Assembly (NCBI GenBank): GCA_002699025.1
Contig: PABA01000145.1
Span: 1-64,000 of the forward strand
Source: Sandaracinus sp.
GTDB lineage: Bacteria > Myxococcota_A > Polyangia > Polyangiales > Houyiibacteriaceae
Reading direction: 5' to 3'
Length of the DNA: 64,000 bases
A model generated the notes under the pieces. It was not told the DNA's origin, searched no databases, and saw nothing but the letters and a program-made list of their open reading frames with translations. Numbering within the stretch: the first letter of the stretch is position 1; each line of letters opens with the position of its first letter. The position numbers and the translations under genes are program-made. Below, in pieces: positions 8,659 through 17,300 of this stretch.

Positions 8659-9964
8659 GGATGCGGACCCGCTCGCGGACGCGACCGAGGAGCCGACGCG
8701 CCGCCTCCGCGTCCGCGCTCCGCGCCCACACCCCCGCCACGAAGGACTCCTCGACGTCGCCGCCGACCGGGCGGCCCTCCTCGGCCATGCGCCGGACGAC
8801 CCGCACGCCGGGCACGAGGAGCAGCCGCTCGAGACCCTCGACCGCCTCCAGCACGCCGCTCCGGGGGCTGAAGAGGAAGATCATCGCGTGGCGCTCGTCC
8901 GTGCGCGGCCCTCCCGGGAGCGCCGGCGTCTCGCCGAGGAGGAGCGCGAGCTCGAGCTCCGCCGAGTCCACGTCGAGGAAGGTGCGGAGCGAGTCCGTGA
9001 CGCAGCCGGCGCCGATGCGCGGGTTCACCTCGAGCAGCCGCGGCCCGCGATCGGGATCCCAGCGGAGCTCCACGTGGCAGAGCACGCGCCGCAGGCCGAG
9101 CGCCTCCACGCAGGCCGTGGCGTGCGCCTCGAGCTGCCGGAGCTCCGCCGGGGTGAAGCGCGCGGGCGGGCAGACCAGGAGGTGCTCGAGGACGGTGGCC
9201 GCGGTCTCCTCGACGTCGAGCTTGTCGTGCACGAGGAGGGGGACCACCCGATCGTCGAGGGCGAGGCACTCGACGCTGACCTCCCGGCCCGGGAGGTAGG
9301 CCTCCGCCAGCATGGAGCGCCGCGGGTCGAAGCGGCGCGCGACCCCGCCCTCCCGGACCTCGTGGGGCGCCATGCGGACGGGCGCGTGGTGCGCCCGCGG
9401 GAGCCGCTCGCAGGCCTCGCGGAACGCCGCGCGCGCCTGCTCGGCGTCGTCGCAGCGGTAGACGAGGCTCGCGCCCACGCCGGTGATCGGCTTGAGGATG
9501 CAGGGGAAGCCCACCTGCCGGGCCACCCGCTCGAGATCCGCCGGCGCCTCGACCAGCGCGAAGGGGACGTCGGGCACGCCGGCCGCGTCGAGGGCCTCGC
9601 GGGCGAGGAGCTTGTTCGTGGCGCGCCGGAGCGCGTCCCTCGAGGGCCCGGCGAGCCCCCGCTCGGCGCGGAGCGTGGCCACGTCGCCCGCGAGGAAGCC
9701 CACCTCGTGGAAGGGGCCGTAGGGACACGCGAGGGCGCGCACGGCCCAACGACGGTCGAGCTCGCCGAGCGCGGCGCGAAGCGCGGGGAGCGCCATGGAG
9801 GGGAGCTCGACGACCGCCGCGAGGCCGCTCCGATCGGTGGGCGCGGCGCCGATCGGGCAGAGGAGGATCACCTCCATGCCCCGCGCCCGGGCCGGCTCGA
9901 CGGAGGCGAGCGCCATCTCGGTCGAGACCGAGTCGACGTGGACCAGCGCCGGCGGGCGACTCAT
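8648..9964 (-). CDS. ATP-grasp carboxylate-amine ligase
   Basis: A 438-residue ATP-grasp enzyme, which forms an amide via an acyl-phosphate. It has the ATP-grasp features KPITGVGASLVYRC near residue 155, EAYLPGREVSVECLAL near 215-230 and the magnesium-binding VELRWDPDRGPRLLEVNPR near 295-315. Overall order (an N-terminal pre-ATP-grasp domain starting PALVHVDSVSTEMALA, then the grasp domain) resembles L-amino-acid ligases of the BacD/carnosine-synthase type. Its ATG overlaps the stop of the KamA-like gene by 4 bases (ATGA). In context it probably ligates the aminomutase product to a peptide side chain, terminus or another amino acid. The acceptor cannot be read from sequence. Confidence 0.88.
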   Translation of the reverse strand: MSRPPALVHVDSVSTEMALASVEPARARGMEVILLCPIGAAPTDRSGLAAVVELPSMALPALRAALGELDRRWAVRALACPYGPFHEVGFLAGDVATLRAERGLAGPSRDALRRATNKLLAREALDAAGVPDVPFALVEAPADLERVARQVGFPCILKPITGVGASLVYRCDDAEQARAAFREACERLPRAHHAPVRMAPHEVREGGVARRFDPRRSMLAEAYLPGREVSVECLALDDRVVPLLVHDKLDVEETAATVLEHLLVCPPARFTPAELRQLEAHATACVEALGLRRVLCHVELRWDPDRGPRLLEVNPRIGAGCVTDSLRTFLDVDSAELELALLLGETPALPGGPRTDERHAMIFLFSPRSGVLEAVEGLERLLLVPGVRVVRRMAEEGRPVGGDVEESFVAGVWARSADAEAARRLLGRVRERVRIHVR

Positions 9965-11088
9965 CCGTCCTCCCCGTCCGGGTAGTGGGAGACGATGCGG
10001 CCGGCCGCGTCGACCTCGTGCATCGGGGGGAGCGCCTCCGAGTCGCTGAAGGCGAGGAAGTCGACCGCGCGGTAGGGCGTCGTCGCGCGGATCCAGCGGC
10101 GCCCGGCGCGCTCGACGTGCTCGAGCTGCGCGCCGCGGCCGAGCCGGTGCTTTCCGACCGGCGTGACGTAGACGTAGTGCGGCGCCAGGGCGCCGGTGAG
10201 CGGCGCGAGCTCCTCGAGCAGGTCGAGGCCGCGCTGCACGGAGGTCCGGAAGTGCCGCGCGCCGACGACCGGCATGCAGTGGTAGAGGTAGTAGGGCGTC
10301 AGGCCGACGGCCGCGAAGGACTCGTAGAGGCGCCGGAGCGTGGCCGCGTCGTCGTTCACGCCCTTCAGCAGCGTCACCTGCGCGCGCACGACGACGCCGC
10401 GCTCGAGCAGGCGGCGGAGCGCGCGCACGTACGCCGGGTAGAGCTCGTCCGGATGGTTGATGGACACGGCGAGGGCGAGGCTTCGGCTCGCGGCCAGGTC
10501 CGCCGGGTCGAGGCGCTGGTAGGAGGCGAGCCAGTCGGCCATCGCGTCGTCGAGGAGCTCGGGGCGGAAGAGGAGGTTCCGCGTGCCGATGCGGAGCTGC
10601 CGGACGTGCGGGATGGCGGCGGCGCGGTCGAGGACGGCGCGCAGCAGCTCCGGGCGCACGAGCGGATCGCCCCCCGTGACGAGGACGATGCGGATGCGCG
10701 GATCGGCGGCGATGTAGGCGATGGCGCGGTCCACGTCCTCCGGGGTCATGGCGCGGCCGTCGCCGGCGAGCGTACGCGTCTTCTTGAAGCAGTAGCGGCA
10801 GTAGGCGCTGCAGTCGAAGTAGGGCGTCAGCACGGCGCGATCCTCGTAGATGCGCTCGAGCCCATAGATACCCCGGTTGTCCTTGCCCTCCTCGAAGGGC
10901 GTCTCCGTCCCGCCGTACTCCTCCAGCTCCTCGACCGAGGGCATGAACTGGCGCGCGACGCCCTCGGACCGGCGCATCAACCGCGTGACGTTGGCCGTGA
11001 GCTTCGCGCGAAAACGCGCCGTGACGTCGCGCCGGGTCGCCCCTCGCGCGGCGCCGCCTTCGACGACCGGCAACATCGTTCTTGACAT
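9961..11088 (-). CDS. KamA-like radical SAM aminomutase (lysine 2,3-aminomutase family)
   Basis: A 375-residue radical SAM protein of the lysine 2,3-aminomutase/EpmB family. The cluster motif is CSAYCRYC near residues 95-102 and TGGDPLVRPE follows. The PLP-lysine region reads YVYVTPVGKHRLG, where the Lys corresponds to the PGGGGK lysine of KamA, and YHCMPVVGARHFR corresponds to the conserved DxxxGxxHFR stretch. I chose the ATG at 11088 because GAGAGGA precedes it at good spacing; a GTG at 11121 is possible. The reaction is probably alpha- to beta-amino acid isomerisation, with lysine the default guess. It is first in the operon with the ATP-grasp and cupin genes. It is unlikely to serve EF-P, since neither efp nor epmA is present. 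Confidence 0.88.
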   Translation of the reverse strand: MSRTMLPVVEGGAARGATRRDVTARFRAKLTANVTRLMRRSEGVARQFMPSVEELEEYGGTETPFEEGKDNRGIYGLERIYEDRAVLTPYFDCSAYCRYCFKKTRTLAGDGRAMTPEDVDRAIAYIAADPRIRIVLVTGGDPLVRPELLRAVLDRAAAIPHVRQLRIGTRNLLFRPELLDDAMADWLASYQRLDPADLAASRSLALAVSINHPDELYPAYVRALRRLLERGVVVRAQVTLLKGVNDDAATLRRLYESFAAVGLTPYYLYHCMPVVGARHFRTSVQRGLDLLEELAPLTGALAPHYVYVTPVGKHRLGRGAQLEHVERAGRRWIRATTPYRAVDFLAFSDSEALPPMHEVDAAGRIVSHYPDGEDG

Positions 11089-11133
11089 GGAACCGTCCTC
11101 TCTCTCAGCTTGGCGAGCCACCCCGACGATTCG

Positions 11134-11168
11134 CCTGAAAAGCGCGCGGAACCGACCCTCGTTTCAGG
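11134..11168. promoter_or_regulatory. Inverted repeat in the divergent promoter region
   Basis: A perfect CCTGAAA (11134-11140) ... TTTCAGG (11162-11168) inverted repeat lies between the divergent KamA-like and DUF6445-like genes, within the only 88-bp gap that can hold both promoters. It could be an operator controlling both. No convincing sigma70 hexamers were seen. Confidence 0.35.
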
Positions 11169-11176
11169 GAGAAGAA

Positions 11177-11800
11177 ATGCGTAAGTCCGTCATCGTGATC
11201 GACGACTTCTACGAGGACCCGGACGCGATCCGGGAGCTGGCCCTCCGCCAGCGCTGGACGCGCAAGGAGGGGGCCACCTATCCGGGGCGGGAGGCGATCG
11301 TCCCCGGGCGCGATTGGAGCGACGCCCGGGCGCGGCTCCGGAGCGAGATCGACGAGCCCGTCGACGGGCCGGGCGAGAAGGACCCGCCTTTCCCGCAGGG
11401 GAAGTTCCGGCTCGCGCTCGCCTCGGACGCCGAGACGCGGGTGGATCGGGTGCACGTCGATCAGCAGCGCTGGTCCGGCGTCGTCTACCTCTCCCGGGAC
11501 CAGGACTGCCGCGGTGGGCTCGCCCTCTACCGGCACCGCCCCACGGGCTCGCTGACCTGGGACGAGCGCTGGTTCATGACGCACTACGGCCACCTCTACC
11601 TGCTGCCCGACGAGCAATTCCGAGAGGGCGTTCTCGCCTTCTTTCGTGACGAAGAGCAGTTCGAGCAGATCGGCCTGATCCCCATGGCCTACAACCGCGC
11701 CATTCTGCTCATGGCGCAGGTCTTTCACGGCACGGGCGAGGTCTTCGGAGACCGCGAGGAGCGCGGTCGCCTCACCCAGCACTTCGAGTTCTACGAGTAG
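11177..11800 (+). CDS. DUF6445-like putative Fe(II)-dependent oxygenase
   Basis: A 207-residue protein starting RKSVIVIDDFYEDPDAIREL, which resembles the DUF6445 family of small putative non-haem iron oxygenases. An HxD pair (RVHVDQQRWSGVVYLS, near residue 94), GGLALYRHRPTG (near 113) and a later His in MAQVFHGTG (near 185) could form a 2-His-1-carboxylate site. ATG 11177 is preceded by GGGAGAAGAA. It is transcribed divergently from the KamA-like gene and lies inside the RiPP locus, so it probably tailors the same product. Family assignment is from motif recall and biochemical function is inferred. Confidence 0.72.
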   Translation: MRKSVIVIDDFYEDPDAIRELALRQRWTRKEGATYPGREAIVPGRDWSDARARLRSEIDEPVDGPGEKDPPFPQGKFRLALASDAETRVDRVHVDQQRWSGVVYLSRDQDCRGGLALYRHRPTGSLTWDERWFMTHYGHLYLLPDEQFREGVLAFFRDEEQFEQIGLIPMAYNRAILLMAQVFHGTGEVFGDREERGRLTQHFEFYE

Positions 11801-11885
11801 GCCTCTCCGATGCCCTTCCCCTCCGACCCTCACGCCTCCGAGCCCCCCCACCTCCGAGCCTCTCGTCCGCGGCCCCCGCTGCGCG

Positions 11886-12431
11886 ATGCGCGCGCTCCGG
11901 GCCGACGACGAGGCCGCCTTCCTCGAGGCCTGCCGCGACTCGACGGCCCTGCACCACCCCTGGGTCTCGCCGCCCACGGATCGCGAAGGCTTCGCCGCCT
12001 ACCTCGCGCGGGAGAGCGCGTCCTTCCGGCTGCTCCTGGTGCGCCGCCGGGAGGACGACGCGCTGATCGGCGTCTTCAACCTCAGCCAGATCGTGCGCGG
12101 CGTCTTCCGGAGCGCCTACCTCGGCTACTACGGCTTCTCCGCGACGACGGGCCGCGGCTACATGCACGAGGGCATGACGCTCCTGGTCCATCACGCCTTC
12201 CTCACGATCGGCCTCCACCGGATCGAGGCGAACGTGCGGCCGGAGAACCGCGCCTCCATCGCCCTGGTGCGGCGCTCCGGCTTCGAGCGGGAGGGCTACT
12301 CACCGAACTACCTCTTCCTCGACGGCGCCTGGCGCGACCACGAGCGCTGGGCGATCCGCCGCGAGATCTGGCGACCCAGCGAGGACGTCGAGGTCCTCGC
12401 CGCTCCCGAGGAGCCCGCCAGCGGGCCATAG
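11886..12431 (+). CDS. GNAT N-acyltransferase (RimJ/RimL type)
   Basis: A 181-residue GNAT protein that would transfer an acetyl group from acetyl-CoA to an amine, possibly an N-terminus. Family features are FLEACRDSTALHHPWVSPP, LIGVFNLSQIVRG, GYYGFSATTGRGYMHEGM (acetyl-CoA loop, near residues 80-97) and the IEANVRPENRASIALVRRSGF motif of the RimJ branch. The reading frame continues upstream of ATG 11886 through sequence resembling the usual strand 1 (LVRGPRCAMRAL) without an obvious start codon, so the true start may be non-canonical. Its last 132 bases overlap the convergent tfuA gene. It could acetylate the mature peptide or protect the host. Confidence 0.8.
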   Translation: MRALRADDEAAFLEACRDSTALHHPWVSPPTDREGFAAYLARESASFRLLLVRRREDDALIGVFNLSQIVRGVFRSAYLGYYGFSATTGRGYMHEGMTLLVHHAFLTIGLHRIEANVRPENRASIALVRRSGFEREGYSPNYLFLDGAWRDHERWAIRREIWRPSEDVEVLAAPEEPASGP

Positions 12432-13085
12432 GGCGTCGCTCCCCGTGACGAGGGAGAGCGCGAGCGCGGCGCCCCGGCGCTTCGGATCGTGCCGATGCGT
12501 CTGGAGCTCCCGGGCCAGGCGGCGCGCGCCCTCGAGGCTCGCCCCGGCCTCCCGCCAGCGCTCCAGGCAGCGGCCCGGCGTGCGCTCGAGGAAGTGGAGC
12601 GCCCGCGCCTCGGCGAAGCGCGCCCGCGCCTCGGCCTCCGCGAGGCGCCCGGCCTCCAGCTCGCGCCCGAGGGTCGCGCGCAGGTGCACGAGCGAGACCG
12701 TGAGCTCGCGCGCGCAGGCCTCGTCGTAGCCGACGGCGACCTCGCCGTCCGAGGTGAGCGTGCCGAGCCGATAGCCCGCGTGGACGGCGCCGACGCCCAC
12801 CATGCCCTCGCTCCAGCACTCGCTGGCCCGGAGCGCGCCCATGCTCGCCGCGCCGACCACCGACCAGCCGGCCCGGAGCAGCGCCCGGCATTCGGTGGGT
12901 GTGACGGCGAGGTGACTCGAGAAGAGCCCGTCGAGGATCAGCACGCGCCCCGGGGCGCGCTCGAGCAGGCGGTCCGCGTCCCCGCGCCGCATCGGCGGGC
13001 GCCACTCGGCGTCCACGCCGCGCCGGAGCGAGCGCGGGAGCGAGGGCCCGGCGAAGACGACCGGCCGCTCAGCCGCGCCGAACAT
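12300..13085 (-). CDS. tfuA: TfuA-like protein (YcaO partner)
   Basis: A 261-residue TfuA domain protein, the partner of YcaO enzymes in peptide thioamidation (thioviridamide-type RiPPs, methyl-coenzyme M reductase). The family core is easy to see: VVFAGPSLPR (residues 9-18), PPMRRGDADRLL, VLILDGLFSSHLAVTPTEC, then GAASMGALRASECWSEGM and VGAVHAGYRLG followed by the acidic DGEVAVGYDE. The ATG at 13085 lies inside the 3' end of ycaO (17-base overlap). In known thioamidation systems TfuA is thought to mobilise or deliver sulfide; no sulfurtransferase is visible here. Its 3' end overlaps the convergent GNAT gene. The C-terminal 60 residues are less conserved-looking. Confidence 0.92.
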   Translation of the reverse strand: MFGAAERPVVFAGPSLPRSLRRGVDAEWRPPMRRGDADRLLERAPGRVLILDGLFSSHLAVTPTECRALLRAGWSVVGAASMGALRASECWSEGMVGVGAVHAGYRLGTLTSDGEVAVGYDEACARELTVSLVHLRATLGRELEAGRLAEAEARARFAEARALHFLERTPGRCLERWREAGASLEGARRLARELQTHRHDPKRRGAALALSLVTGSDALWPAGGLLGSGEDLDVLAGSPDLAADRPALVVAPGAVEEEVVR

Positions 13086-14331
13086 CGCGCCCCCGCGCCG
13101 GGTCGACGAAGCGGTCCCAGAGGCCGGGCACGCAGACGTGCGCGACGGCGAAGCCCCCCGGGCCGGTCGAGAGGTCGGTGACGACGGCCCCCTCCGCGGC
13201 GGCGCCGAGCCGGTCCCGGAGCAGCCGGAGTGCTTCGCCGGCCGTGGGCGGAGGCGCGGGGGCCGGCGCCTCGAGGAGCGTCGAGGGAGGCAGGCGGCCC
13301 ACGAGCGCCTCCACCTCGCGGAAGCGGGCCTCGACGGTCTGCGGGTCGTCGGCCCAGCTCGAGGCGTGGCGCTCCAGGTCCTCGCGGCTGCCCTGGATGG
13401 CGACGGCGCGGCTCTGCACGAGCTCCCGGAGCGCGCGGAGGAGCGCGGCGGCGGGGTCGAGGTGGGCGCCCTGACCGGAGACGGCGAGGTGGTGCTGGCC
13501 GGCGCCGCGATCGAGCGCGAAGACCTTCACGACCGGCACACCGGAGCCCTGCGACTCGTGGCACCGCAGCCCGTGGCACCGCAGCTCGTGGCACCGCAGC
13601 TCGAGACAGAGCAGCTCGACGCCCTCCCCCTCGAGCCGCGCCGAGAGCAAGGCCGCCTCCCCGCCGAGGCCCGAGGGCGGGATCCGCGCCGGCCAGACGC
13701 CCTGGCCGAGCCGGGAGGTCACGTGGCGCTCGACCACCTCGAGGAGCCCGTGGAAGGTCGCCTCGGCGAGCCCGCTGCCCGCCGCCAGCCCGCTCGTCGA
13801 AGGCCGCACGGGCCGCGCCAGACCGGGCGGCGGGTGATAGGGGAAGAGCACCTCGGCCGCGGGCACCCAGGTCGGCGCGCCGTCCACGAGGCGCTGGCCG
13901 CGGACCCACTCGAGGGGCGCCGCCGGCGCCTCGACCCCCAGCTCGCGTGGCGAGACCAGGCGCTCTCCGGCCGCCTCGAGCGCGGCGACCGGCGCGCACC
14001 TCCGCTCCCGCGGGGCCGCCGCGGCGTGCCGCTCCACCGCCTCCATCAGCGCCGCCGCCCCCGCCTCCTCCCGCGTGCGCCCACAGCCCTGGACGCTCGT
14101 GTTCTGACCGGCGGGCGCGCCGGGCCGGACGGCGGCCACGACCGGGACCCCGAGCCGATCGAGATCGGTCAGCTCGGCCAGGCGCGTGACGCCGAGCTCG
14201 CGCCGCCTCGCCCAGGCGAGCGGGCCGACCTCGGCGAGGGAGCGCGCGCGCCAACCGGCGCCGAGCCGCGCATCCGCGCCCGGGAGCTCGAAGGCGCCGG
14301 GCGGGCGCGCGCGGTGGCCTTCAGCGCGCAT
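13069..14331 (-). CDS. ycaO: YcaO-domain ATP-dependent cyclodehydratase/thioamidase
   Basis: A 420-residue YcaO protein, which phosphorylates a peptide amide backbone with ATP so that an azoline or, with TfuA, a thioamide can form. Visible family elements are AGQNTSVQGCGRTREEAGAA leading into ALMEAVERHAA (the Mg/ATP acidic motif, about residues 75-108), then GLAAGSGLAEATFHGLLEVVERHV (about 175-198). The C-terminus (VDPARGRDVRRG) lacks the PxPxP end typical of azoline-forming YcaOs. The segment LRCHELRCHGLRCHESQG holds three LRCHE/G-type tandem heptads, an unusual Cys/His-rich insertion that could bind metal. Its start overlaps the carbamoyltransferase stop by 11 bases. Confidence 0.93.
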   Translation of the reverse strand: MRAEGHRARPPGAFELPGADARLGAGWRARSLAEVGPLAWARRRELGVTRLAELTDLDRLGVPVVAAVRPGAPAGQNTSVQGCGRTREEAGAAALMEAVERHAAAAPRERRCAPVAALEAAGERLVSPRELGVEAPAAPLEWVRGQRLVDGAPTWVPAAEVLFPYHPPPGLARPVRPSTSGLAAGSGLAEATFHGLLEVVERHVTSRLGQGVWPARIPPSGLGGEAALLSARLEGEGVELLCLELRCHELRCHGLRCHESQGSGVPVVKVFALDRGAGQHHLAVSGQGAHLDPAAALLRALRELVQSRAVAIQGSREDLERHASSWADDPQTVEARFREVEALVGRLPPSTLLEAPAPAPPPTAGEALRLLRDRLGAAAEGAVVTDLSTGPGGFAVAHVCVPGLWDRFVDPARGRDVRRG

Positions 14332-17300
14332 CGGCCACCGCGTTGAGATAGCGCTGCCCGTGGAGCGCCGTCAGCCAGGAGAGGATCATCGAGCGGCGCG
14401 CCTCGGCCGCTGGCGACGCGGCGAGGCCCTCCGCCACCGTGCCCCCGCGCTCGCACACGCGGAGCACCGCGGCGACCTCGGCGGGCACGACCTGGGCCGC
14501 GCGACCGCTCCCCTGCAGCGTGCACGCCTCGGCGCCCCCGCCGAGCTCCGAGCGGAGCCGCAGCCCCGGCGCGAGGCGGAGGCGCGCGTCCGGGCCGATC
14601 TCCGCGGGGGCGCGCGGCCGCACCAGCCGATCCTCGAGGACCAGCGCGTCGAGGCCGCTCCCGAGGAGCACGTCGAGGGCCTCGAGGGGCGTCTCCACGA
14701 GCGGCTCGCCGCGCCGGTTGAAGGAGGTGTTGAGGAGGACCGGCACGCCGATGCGCTCCCCGACGAGGTGGAGGAGCCGGTGCCAGCGGGGGTGGCTCCG
14801 GGCGGTGACGGTCTGCACGCGCGCCGTCCCGTCCACGTGGCAGACGGCGCCGAGGAGCGGGCGCGCCTCCGGGCGCACGCGGACGACGCGCAGCATGTAG
14901 GGGGACGCGCCGTCGAGCTCGAAGTAGCGCGCGGCGTGCTCGAGCGGGACGACGGGGGCGAAGGGGCGGAAGTCCTCCCGGTACTTCACCTGACGGTTCA
15001 CGCGGCGCCAGGTCGAGGCGTCGCGCGGATCGGCGAGGATGGAGCGGTGCCCGAGGGCGCGCGGGCCGAGCTCGGCGCGCCCCTCGAACCAGCCGACGAT
15101 GGCGCCGCCCGCGATCCGCTCGGCCACGTCCGCCAGGTCGACGTCCGAGACCTCCACGCGCTCCGCCCGGGCCCGCAGCGCGAGCTCCACGTCCGCCGGC
15201 CCGTAGCGGTGGCCGAGGCCGTCGTCCGGGGCGGTGGCCGGGGCCGGCGCGTGGACGCCGAGCGCGTGGCTCGCCGCGAGGGCCGCGCCGACGGCCGTGC
15301 CCCCGTCGTGGCTCGCCGGGAAGAAGAAGCAGCGCTCGGCGCCCCGGGCCTCGACCAGGCGCTGGTTGAAGCAGCTGTTCAGGGCGAGCCCGCCCGTGAA
15401 GACGATGGCCTCGAGGTCCGTGGCGCGCCGCGCCCGCTCGACGCGCTGGAGGAGCGCCCGCTCGAAGTCGGCCTGGACGCGGGCGGCGAGGTCGCGGTGC
15501 GCCATCGGATCGGCGGGCGGATCCCGCCGCGCCTCGCGGAGCTTCCACGCCGTGGTGAAGCGGAGCAGCCCGTCCGGGCCCTCCTCGAGCAGGCTCGGCC
15601 CGTAGCGCTCGGCGTCGCCGTGGGGGGCGAGCCCCATGAGCTTCCCCGAGGCGTGCCAGGAGCCGAAGACGTAGGCGCTGACGGCCGCGTAGGTCTCGCC
15701 GAGGGAGCTCGAGCCGCAGCGCACGTTGAAGGAGTCGGCGGTCTCGCGGGAGAGGAGGCGAGGCGGCTCCCCGCGGCGAAAGGCGTAGGCGGAGAGGACG
15801 TGGAGCGCCGGGCGGCGCGGGGGGACGGCGGCGAGGTAGTCGCGGAGCGCCGGGCCCCGGAGGACGAGGTCGTCCGCGCCGACCGTGCTCCCGCCCGAGC
15901 CATCCGCGACGACGACGAGCGCGGCGTCGAAGGGGGAGGCGGCGAAGGCCGCCCAGGCGTGCGCGAGGTGGTGGGAGACGAAGAAGCTCCGCGGGCCGAG
16001 CGGATCGAAGAGCGCGAAGCCCGCCGTGGCGAGCGGCTGGGAGAGGCCGACCCAGCCCGGGAGGAGCGGCTGGCTGTTGAAGGCGAAGGCGTCGACGTCC
16101 TCGGGCCGGAGGCCGGCGGAGTCGAGGCAGTAGCGGGCCGCCTCCTCGGCGCCGAGGGCGCCCTCGCCGTCGTGCTTGACGCGGGTCAGGCGCTCGAGGG
16201 GGATCGCCACCTCGGGCCGGCCGTCCCGGAGGAGGCACGCCGACCCGTCGTGGCTCGCGGCGAGCCCGAGCACGCGCAGCGGGCGGCGCCGATCTCGCGA
16301 CCGAGGGGAGGCGGAGGCGCGGGAGGCAGCCGACGGCTGAGCAGGCGCGGAGGCGCGGGAGGACTCCGGCGCGCCGGGAGAGTCCGATGCGTGCGCGAGC
16401 TCCGCGCCGGATGCCACGAGGGCGACGCTCCGGGCCGATCCCCCGAGGGTGAGCTCCACGAGGAGCGTCTCGCCGGGCTCGGCCTCGACGTCGAGCGCCT
16501 CCCAGCCGCGCGCCGCGCCTTCGGCCCGTAGCCTGCCGTCGCCGTCGCGCACACGGAGCGCGACCTCCGGCCCCGCGTCGACCCAGCCGAGCGCCCGCCC
16601 GTGGCGGCGCACGCAGGCGACGACCGTGACCCGTCGATCGCGCGCGTGCAGAGCGAAGCGGCGCGTCTCGCCGAGCGCCGGCCGCGCCTCGCTCCCGGCG
16701 AAGGGGCGGAGGGGGCCGTCGACGAGCTCGCGCCCGGCCACGCCGTCCAGCGGGCGCGCCTGGGCCAGGAGCGCGGCGCGGACGAGGGCCGGCGTCGGCT
16801 CGAGCCCGGCCTCCAGGAGGGCCTGGCAGACGCGCGCGGCGAGGCCGGTCGCCACGGCCACCGCGCCGGAGGTCCCGTCGAGCGCGCCGAGCCCACCGCC
16901 CGGCATGCGCGCGGCCCAGCGCCGCTCCGCGACGAAGAGCTCCGGCTTGCGGGGCGCCGCGTCGGCGCCGCACCAGGAGACGGGACGCCCGGCCTCGTCG
17001 CAGACCCCGACGGCGAGGACCGCCTCGCAGCTCGCCGGGAAGCGGAGGCGACCGGGGCCGTCGTGCCCGGCCGCCGCGAGGGTCGCGACGGCATGCGGGG
17101 CTGCGTCCGCCCACTGCGTCACCAGCGCCCGCCCGACGTGCGCCAGGTGGTGGTCCTCCGGCCCGGACCAGGCGAGGCCGAGCACGTGCGCGCGCCCGTG
17201 GGTCTCCCCGAGCGCGCGGATGCGCTCGCCGATCCCCTCGACGGTCATGCCCGCGTGGGAGGCGTGGACGAGCTCCGCGTCGGGCGCCAAGCCGAGCGGC

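Noticed and set aside
9961-11088. EpmB role for the KamA-like protein
   Set aside because: No efp or epmA nearby and it is operonic with ATP-grasp and cupin genes; it remains an alternative that a phylogeny would decide.
14169-17114. A 981-residue minus-strand frame and an 841-residue plus-strand frame over the carbamoyltransferase
   Set aside because: Arg/Pro/Gly-rich shadows of the fusion gene, which has clear motifs in its own frame.
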